A stretch of DNA of 11,081 nt from Lachnospiraceae bacterium UBA3863. GTDB lineage: Bacteria; Bacillota; Clostridia; Lachnospirales; Lachnospiraceae. Both the position numbers and the translations under genes were made by a program. A model generated the notes under the pieces. It was given only the letters and a program-made list of their open reading frames with translations, ran no database searches and was not told the DNA's origin. Of this stretch, positions 7,298 to 11,081 are shown one piece after another (position 1 is the stretch's first letter; each line of letters begins with the position of its first letter). The stretch covers positions 1 through 11,081 of the forward strand of contig DGGX01000167.1 in NCBI GenBank assembly GCA_002392385.1, written 5' to 3'.

Positions 7298-9511
7298 GTG
7301 ACAGGAACACGTTTGATCAGGAAACTCACAGCTGCCGTGGTCACAGCGGCCCTGCTGACAGGCTGTGCCCTGCCCGGACTCTCCGGCAGCGGCGCGGAGC
7401 AGACCCAGCCTTCCCAGGAGACGGGTGAGAATGAAGAGGCCGCGGGCAGTGAACAGGCGGCCGGGGAGAGCGGCACCGGCGATATCTATGATACAGAGGG
7501 CACCGCAAATTCCGACCGCAAGGGAAGCACCCCCTGGCGGGACAGCAACCTGCAGGAGGTCATGGAAGAGGCGGAATCCCCCAATCCCCGGGATGATTTT
7601 GCCATTTATGCGAACAGGGACTGGTCCCTGTCCCATGAGATCCCGGACGGCTATGACACCTACGACATGTTCACAGCCAGACAGATCGAGGTGGACCAGG
7701 AGATCATCGCCCTTCTGGAGGATGTGGAGGACGGAGACGCCGACAAACTGGCACAGAAGGACCCGGCAGTGGAGCATGACCTGGAACTGCTCCGCACCTA
7801 CCATGAGCTGTGGCTGGACTGGGATACCCGCAACAGCCTGGGCATGGAGCCCATGAAGGAGCTGCTGGAGCCCCTCAGGAAGATCCAGACGGTCGATGAG
7901 CTGACGGCTTTCCTGGCAGATCCCCTGACCGTCATCTCCATAGAGGAGCTGGCTCTGTGCTATGTCTCCACCGATCTCAACGACGCGGACCACTACGCCG
8001 TCTATATCGATCCGGCGCCCGTTCTCTTCCATGATTCCATGTACTACCAGTACATGGACTATGATGACTGGCAGCAGGAACCCTATTATAATGAACTGGG
8101 CCGTCACCTCCTTGTAAAATACGGCTACACGGACGAGGAGGCGAGCCAGGCGCTCAGCAACTGCTTTTCCTTTGAGAAGGACATGAGTGAATACATCATG
8201 ACCACGGAGGAGAACAACGCCGAGAACGCCGTCCAGCTTCAGAACAATCCCCGCGACAAGGGAGAGCTGGTGGCCGAGGCCGGCGCCTTCCCTATCCTGG
8301 AGATCCTGACGGGCCACGGCTTCCAGAACGCGGAGACCTTCATCGTATCCGAGCCGGAATGGCTCCGGGCCATGGGCAGACTCTATAACAAGGGCAACCT
8401 GCAGCGCATGAAGGACTACCTTCTCGTGACCTGCCTGCTGGACTATGTGGAATGGCTGGACAGGGACTGCTACGAGAAGAACAACGATGTGCTCAACTCC
8501 ATCAGCGGCTCCACGGGCATTCTGGACGACGCCACCGCCGCCAGCCGCGCCGTGGACAAGATGCTGCCCATGCAGCTGGGGAGAGTGTACACCGACAGAT
8601 ATGTGACCGACGAGATGAAGCAGGAGGTCACCGGCATCGTGGAGATGATCCGGGACGAGTACCGCGGGATCCTGGAGGAGGCGGACTTCCTGTCCGAAAC
8701 CTCCAGAAAAGAAGCCCTGAAGAAGCTGGAGGGCCTGCAGCTGCGGATCGCCAAGCCGGACGTCTGGGAGGACGACAGCGCCCTGCACATCACGCCGCGG
8801 GCCGAGGGCGGCAACCTGATCAAGGCCCAGGAGGAAGTGGGCCGCAATATCCTGCTGGACGAGCAGAAGAAGATCGGGACCACCGTGGACCGACGCTACT
8901 GGAGCTCCTCGCCGCAGACCGTGAATGCCTACTACTCGCCTTCGGACAATTCCGTGACCATCTGCGCCGGCATCCTGGGCGGTGATTTCTACAACAGCGA
9001 TATGTCCATGGAGGAGCTGCTGGGGACCGTGGGCGACACCGTGGGCCACGAGATCTCCCACGCCTTCGATTCCTCCGGCCGCCAGTTCGACGAGAAGGGC
9101 AACTTCCACGACTGGTGGACCCCCGAGGACGCCGAGGCCTTCCGGGAGCGCGCGGGCAGACTGGTCGACTATTACGATGCGGTCCGGCCCTTCGGCGGCA
9201 CCCGTTACAGCGGGACCCTGGTGGAGGCGGAAGCGATCGCCGACCTTGTGGGCTTCAAGTGCGTCCTTCGGGTCGCGGCTGATCAGGAGAACTTCGATTA
9301 TAAGAAATTCTTCGAGACCTATGCCTCGACATGGCACAATCTCAGCACCCAGGAGATCGAATCTTACCTGATCATGCAGGACAGCCATCCCCTGGCTTAC
9401 CTCCGCATCAATGCCGTGGTGCAGCAGTTTGAAGAATTCTACGAGACCTACGGCGTGAAGGAAGGCGACGGCATGTACCTGGCACCGGAGGACAGGCTGG
9501 AGGTATGGTGA
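7298..9511 (+). CDS. M13 (neprilysin-like) metallopeptidase lipoprotein
   Basis: This is a zinc endopeptidase of the neprilysin/PepO family, predicted to be anchored outside the membrane. From GTG 7298 it is 737 aa. A short basic N-region (RLIRK) and hydrophobic core lead to lipobox LTGC with Cys23. A hydrophilic linker rich in Glu, Gly, Ala and Gln follows (about 24-80), then the M13 N-terminal helical domain (about 95-480). The catalytic domain has NAYYSP (543-548), AGIL, GHEISHAFD (583-591; zinc His584 and His588, catalytic Glu585), WWT, and EAIAD (645-649), where Glu645 is the expected third ligand. The usual GENIAD reads AEAIAD, which keeps the ligand Glu and the Asp. The end, INAVVQQFEEFYETYG...MYLAPEDRLEVW, matches the family C-terminus. 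The start lies 32 nt after the M32 gene. The likely job is cutting extracellular oligopeptides; a role in processing envelope proteins is also possible. Confidence 0.93.
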   Translation: MTGTRLIRKLTAAVVTAALLTGCALPGLSGSGAEQTQPSQETGENEEAAGSEQAAGESGTGDIYDTEGTANSDRKGSTPWRDSNLQEVMEEAESPNPRDDFAIYANRDWSLSHEIPDGYDTYDMFTARQIEVDQEIIALLEDVEDGDADKLAQKDPAVEHDLELLRTYHELWLDWDTRNSLGMEPMKELLEPLRKIQTVDELTAFLADPLTVISIEELALCYVSTDLNDADHYAVYIDPAPVLFHDSMYYQYMDYDDWQQEPYYNELGRHLLVKYGYTDEEASQALSNCFSFEKDMSEYIMTTEENNAENAVQLQNNPRDKGELVAEAGAFPILEILTGHGFQNAETFIVSEPEWLRAMGRLYNKGNLQRMKDYLLVTCLLDYVEWLDRDCYEKNNDVLNSISGSTGILDDATAASRAVDKMLPMQLGRVYTDRYVTDEMKQEVTGIVEMIRDEYRGILEEADFLSETSRKEALKKLEGLQLRIAKPDVWEDDSALHITPRAEGGNLIKAQEEVGRNILLDEQKKIGTTVDRRYWSSSPQTVNAYYSPSDNSVTICAGILGGDFYNSDMSMEELLGTVGDTVGHEISHAFDSSGRQFDEKGNFHDWWTPEDAEAFRERAGRLVDYYDAVRPFGGTRYSGTLVEAEAIADLVGFKCVLRVAADQENFDYKKFFETYASTWHNLSTQEIESYLIMQDSHPLAYLRINAVVQQFEEFYETYGVKEGDGMYLAPEDRLEVW

Positions 9512-9566
9512 GAAGGACCCTTGCCGCCTTGTTGTAAAACCCTACAAAAATACACAGCATAAAATA

Positions 9567-9578
9567 GGTCATTTGACC
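9567..9578. promoter_or_regulatory. GGTCA-TT-TGACC dyad, operator candidate
   Basis: This is an inverted repeat of 5-bp arms with a 2-nt centre. It shares GTCAT(A/T)TGAC with the palindrome at 5666-5679. It lies about 130 nt upstream of the main etfB promoter, so direct repression of that promoter by this site alone is not obvious. Confidence 0.4.
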
Positions 9579-9593
9579 AAAATTACGTTTTTC

Positions 9594-9609
9594 TTGACGG
9601 ATTTGTCAA
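9594..9609. promoter_or_regulatory. TTGAC-N6-GTCAA dyad, operator candidate
   Basis: Perfect 5-bp arms flank GGATTT, 15 nt after the previous dyad and with the same TGAC/GTCA core. The left arm resembles a -35 (TTGACG), but I found no good -10 at the right distance, so I read it as a possible binding site and not a promoter. Confidence 0.35.
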
Positions 9610-9704
9610 AATAGCGTCAGGCTTCACCCATCAAAACTGTGCGATTGCACTATATTTTGTACATTCTATAAGGCGGAGTTTATAAAAATGAAATACTCTC
9701 GTGT

Positions 9705-9733
9705 TTGACAACGACGGGTCTATTGAGTACACT
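9705..9733 (+). promoter_or_regulatory. Sigma-A-type promoter for etfBA
   Basis: A perfect -35 TTGACA (9705-9710), a 17-nt spacer and -10 TACACT (9728-9733, four of six consensus bases) predict a start near 9740. That leaves a leader of about 60 nt before etfB. It is the best promoter match I found in the window. Confidence 0.75.
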
Positions 9734-9802
9734 TATTAAAGTATTGATAAATGCTGAGTTATTTAGCGAAACTATTAAATCTGACAGAAGGGAAGTGGAG
9801 CA

Positions 9803-10618
9803 ATGAATATTTTGGTATGTGTCAAGCAGGTACCGGATACCACAGAGATCAAAATCGATCCGGTCAAGAACACACTGATCCGTGACGGCGTTCCGAGTAT
9901 CGTCAATCCTTTCGACGGTTATGCTCTGGAAGCGGCTGCCCGTATCAAGGACAAGAACAAGGATACGCAGATCATCGTCGTATCCATGGGACCGCCGCAG
10001 GCCCAGGCTGCTCTGAAGGAGTGCCTCGCCATCGCGGCGGACAAGGCATACCTTGTTTCCGGCAGGACATTCGGCGGCAGCGATACGCTGGCCACCAGCT
10101 ATATCCTTTCCAACGCTGTTAAGAAGATCGAAGAGCTCGAGGGCATCAAGTTCGACGCGATCTTCTGCGGCAAGCAGGCTATCGACGGCGATACTGCCCA
10201 GGTCGGCCCCGAGATGGCTGAGCACCTTGGCCTTCCTCAGGTCACCTACGGCCTCGAGGCTGAACTGGACGGCGATATGCTGAAGGTCCTCAAGGAAGAC
10301 AGCGACGGCAACCAGATCATCGGCGTGAAACTTCCCGCAGTCGTTACCTTTACAAAGCCTGCATGGGATCCCCGTTATCCCACCATCAAGCGTAAAATGG
10401 CCGCCAACCGCGCCAAGATCCCGGTGCTGGGCGATGATGCTTTCCCGGAGATCGATGTCACCAGGATCGGCCTGAAGGGCTCTCCCACTCACGTCAAGAA
10501 GACCTTCGTTCCTCAGAAGAAGAGCGGCGGCATCAAGATCGTGAAGGAAGGTGAAGAGACCAACGAAGACCTTGCCAAGAAGCTGTTCACGCTTCTCAGC
10601 GATGCTTCGATCATCTGA
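9803..10618 (+). CDS. etfB: Electron transfer flavoprotein beta subunit
   Basis: EtfB pairs with EtfA to form a soluble FAD-containing electron carrier between flavin dehydrogenases and other carriers. In many anaerobic Clostridia the pair takes part in flavin-based electron bifurcation. This 271-aa protein is full length. It opens with MNILVCVKQVPDT, has NPFDGYALEAA (35-45) and VVSMGPPQA (59-67), and carries the nucleotide-binding signature CGKQAIDGDTAQVGP (122-136). DPRYPTI (189-195) and MAANR (199-203) follow. The SD AAGGGAAG lies 7 nt before ATG 9803. A strong promoter precedes it and etfA follows after 14 nt. The partner dehydrogenase (for example butyryl-CoA dehydrogenase or a lactate dehydrogenase) is not in view, so the pathway cannot be fixed from this window. 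Confidence 0.97.
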   Translation: MNILVCVKQVPDTTEIKIDPVKNTLIRDGVPSIVNPFDGYALEAAARIKDKNKDTQIIVVSMGPPQAQAALKECLAIAADKAYLVSGRTFGGSDTLATSYILSNAVKKIEELEGIKFDAIFCGKQAIDGDTAQVGPEMAEHLGLPQVTYGLEAELDGDMLKVLKEDSDGNQIIGVKLPAVVTFTKPAWDPRYPTIKRKMAANRAKIPVLGDDAFPEIDVTRIGLKGSPTHVKKTFVPQKKSGGIKIVKEGEETNEDLAKKLFTLLSDASII

Positions 10619-10624
10619 GGGAGG
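10618..10624 (+). promoter_or_regulatory. Shine-Dalgarno of etfA
   Basis: AGGGAGG starts at the last base of the etfB stop codon and is 8 nt before ATG 10633. The close fit supports cotranscription and balanced translation of the two subunits. Confidence 0.8.
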
Positions 10625-10632
10625 TAAGAAGA

Positions 10633-11081
10633 ATGGAAGCCAAGACCAAAGATTTATGGGTATATATTGAAACCACTGAGAACGGCACTGCCAGGAACGT
10701 CGGCATCGAGCTTCTGACTCCCGGCAGAATGCTGGCCGACAAGCAGGGCGGCAGGCTCTGCGCAGTCGTGATCGGCTGTGACGCGGACGCGGCGGTCAAG
10801 GATGCCGCTGAGCACGGCGCGGATGTCGTCTATGTCATCGACGGCCCCGAGTACAAGCAGTACTCCACCGACGCTTATGCCACCGCTCTTGTCAATCTCG
10901 TTGAGAAGTACGGCCCCACCAGCATGCTGATCGGCGCCACCAACAACGGCCGTGACATGGGCCCCAGGGTCTCCTGCCGTCTGAAGACCGGTCTGACCGC
11001 TGACTGCACAGGCCTGGATATCGATGAAGAGAGCGGCAACGTGGCATGGACCCGTCCCGCATTCGGCGGCAACCTGATGGC
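10633..11081 (+). CDS. etfA: Electron transfer flavoprotein alpha subunit, 3' truncated
   Basis: The window ends after 149 codons plus two bases, so only the N-terminal part of EtfA is present. It shows the N-terminal nucleotide-binding-fold features of the family: LWVYIE (8-13), GIELLTPGRMLAD (24-36), VVIGCD (45-50), HGADVVYVID (61-70), the LIGATNNGRDMGPRV segment (99-113), and TGLTADCTGLDID (119-131) followed by TRPAFGGNLM (140-149). The FAD-binding C-terminal domain lies beyond the window. No N-terminal ferredoxin extension is present, whereas some clostridial EtfA proteins carry one. It is cotranscribed with etfB, 14 nt downstream of its stop. The identification is secure; bifurcating or not cannot be told from this part. 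Confidence 0.95.
   Translation, partial: MEAKTKDLWVYIETTENGTARNVGIELLTPGRMLADKQGGRLCAVVIGCDADAAVKDAAEHGADVVYVIDGPEYKQYSTDAYATALVNLVEKYGPTSMLIGATNNGRDMGPRVSCRLKTGLTADCTGLDIDEESGNVAWTRPAFGGNLM

Larger units (their letters stand above)
9512..9802. other. AT-rich intergenic regulatory region before etfB
   Basis: This 291-nt gap is clearly richer in A/T than the genes around it. It holds, in order: a small dyad TTGTA/TACAA (9532-9547), a dyad GGTCA-TT-TGACC (9567-9578), a dyad TTGAC-N6-GTCAA (9594-9609), a short inverted repeat GTGC-GATT-GCAC (9639-9650), weaker promoter-like pairs (TTGCAC-N16-TATAAG at 9645-9672; TTGTAC-N18-TATAAA at 9657-9686), and the strong promoter at 9705-9733. I see no convincing Rho-independent terminator for the peptidase operon and no convincing gene. 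Confidence 0.65.

Noticed and set aside
7292..9388. 698-residue open frame on the - strand across the M13 gene
   Set aside because: The + frame has a full M13 domain set with signal peptide and SD. The reverse frame has no recognisable motif and is explained by GC-rich codon use.
9532..9548. TTGTA/TACAA dyad as terminator of the peptidase operon
   Set aside because: The stem is only 5 A/T-rich pairs and no T-run follows on the + strand.
9751..9885. 44-codon ORF overlapping the etfB start in another frame
   Set aside because: It has no SD and no recognisable protein features, and it is out of frame with etfB. It is probably chance in AT-rich leader DNA.
1..11081. Defence island, CRISPR array, insertion sequence or prophage
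   Set aside because: No spaced direct repeats, transposase, integrase, nuclease or phage motifs were seen. Every gene fits a known housekeeping or signalling family.

Overview
The window is a GC-rich stretch of bacterial chromosome in which every gene lies on the + strand. Family content (WalR-like response regulator, GerMN lipoprotein, ComEC, M32 and M13 metallopeptidases, etfBA), lipobox signals, strong Shine-Dalgarno sequences and TTG/GTG starts point to a Gram-positive anaerobe. My best guess is a high-GC Lachnospiraceae-like member of Clostridia. That assignment is inference from gene content, not from a marker gene.

Layout. (1) 1-3362 is a tightly packed signalling unit. It holds the C-terminal part of an OmpR/PhoB-type response regulator, a two-TM sensor histidine kinase overlapping it by an ATGA junction, and a lipoprotein with two GerMN domains. 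The lipoprotein start lies 209 nt inside the end of the kinase gene. The order regulator-kinase-GerMN lipoprotein recalls the actinobacterial MtrA-MtrB-LpqB set. (2) 3397-5622 is a ComEC/Rec2-type DNA-uptake channel with a TTG start and a very good SD, 34 nt behind the lipoprotein and probably cotranscribed. (3) 5623-5741 is a short gap with a perfect 14-bp palindrome and a GC-rich hairpin directly before the next ribosome binding site. (4) 5742-9511 holds two zinc metallopeptidases, a cytoplasmic M32 carboxypeptidase and an M13 (neprilysin-like) lipoprotein, which look like one operon. (5) 9512-9802 is an AT-rich regulatory gap with several dyads and a consensus-like sigma-A promoter. (6) 9803 to the end is etfB followed by the start of etfA, the electron-transfer flavoprotein pair.

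How they may work together. The kinase and lipoprotein probably form a cell-envelope sensing module whose output is the regulator. ComEC sits behind it, so DNA uptake or nucleotide scavenging could share its transcription. The two peptidases suggest stepwise peptide use, first at the cell surface and then in the cytoplasm. etfBA is a separate energy-metabolism operon with its own promoter.

Most noteworthy are the arginine-rich 147-residue kinase tail, encoded in an almost T-free tract that also encodes the start of the next gene; the MtrAB-LpqB-like gene order; a shared GTCATWTGAC dyad in both intergenic regions; and a ComEC whose usual SGLH motif reads SSLQ. I see no tRNA, rRNA, CRISPR array, insertion sequence or phage gene, and no clear new defence or mobile system.
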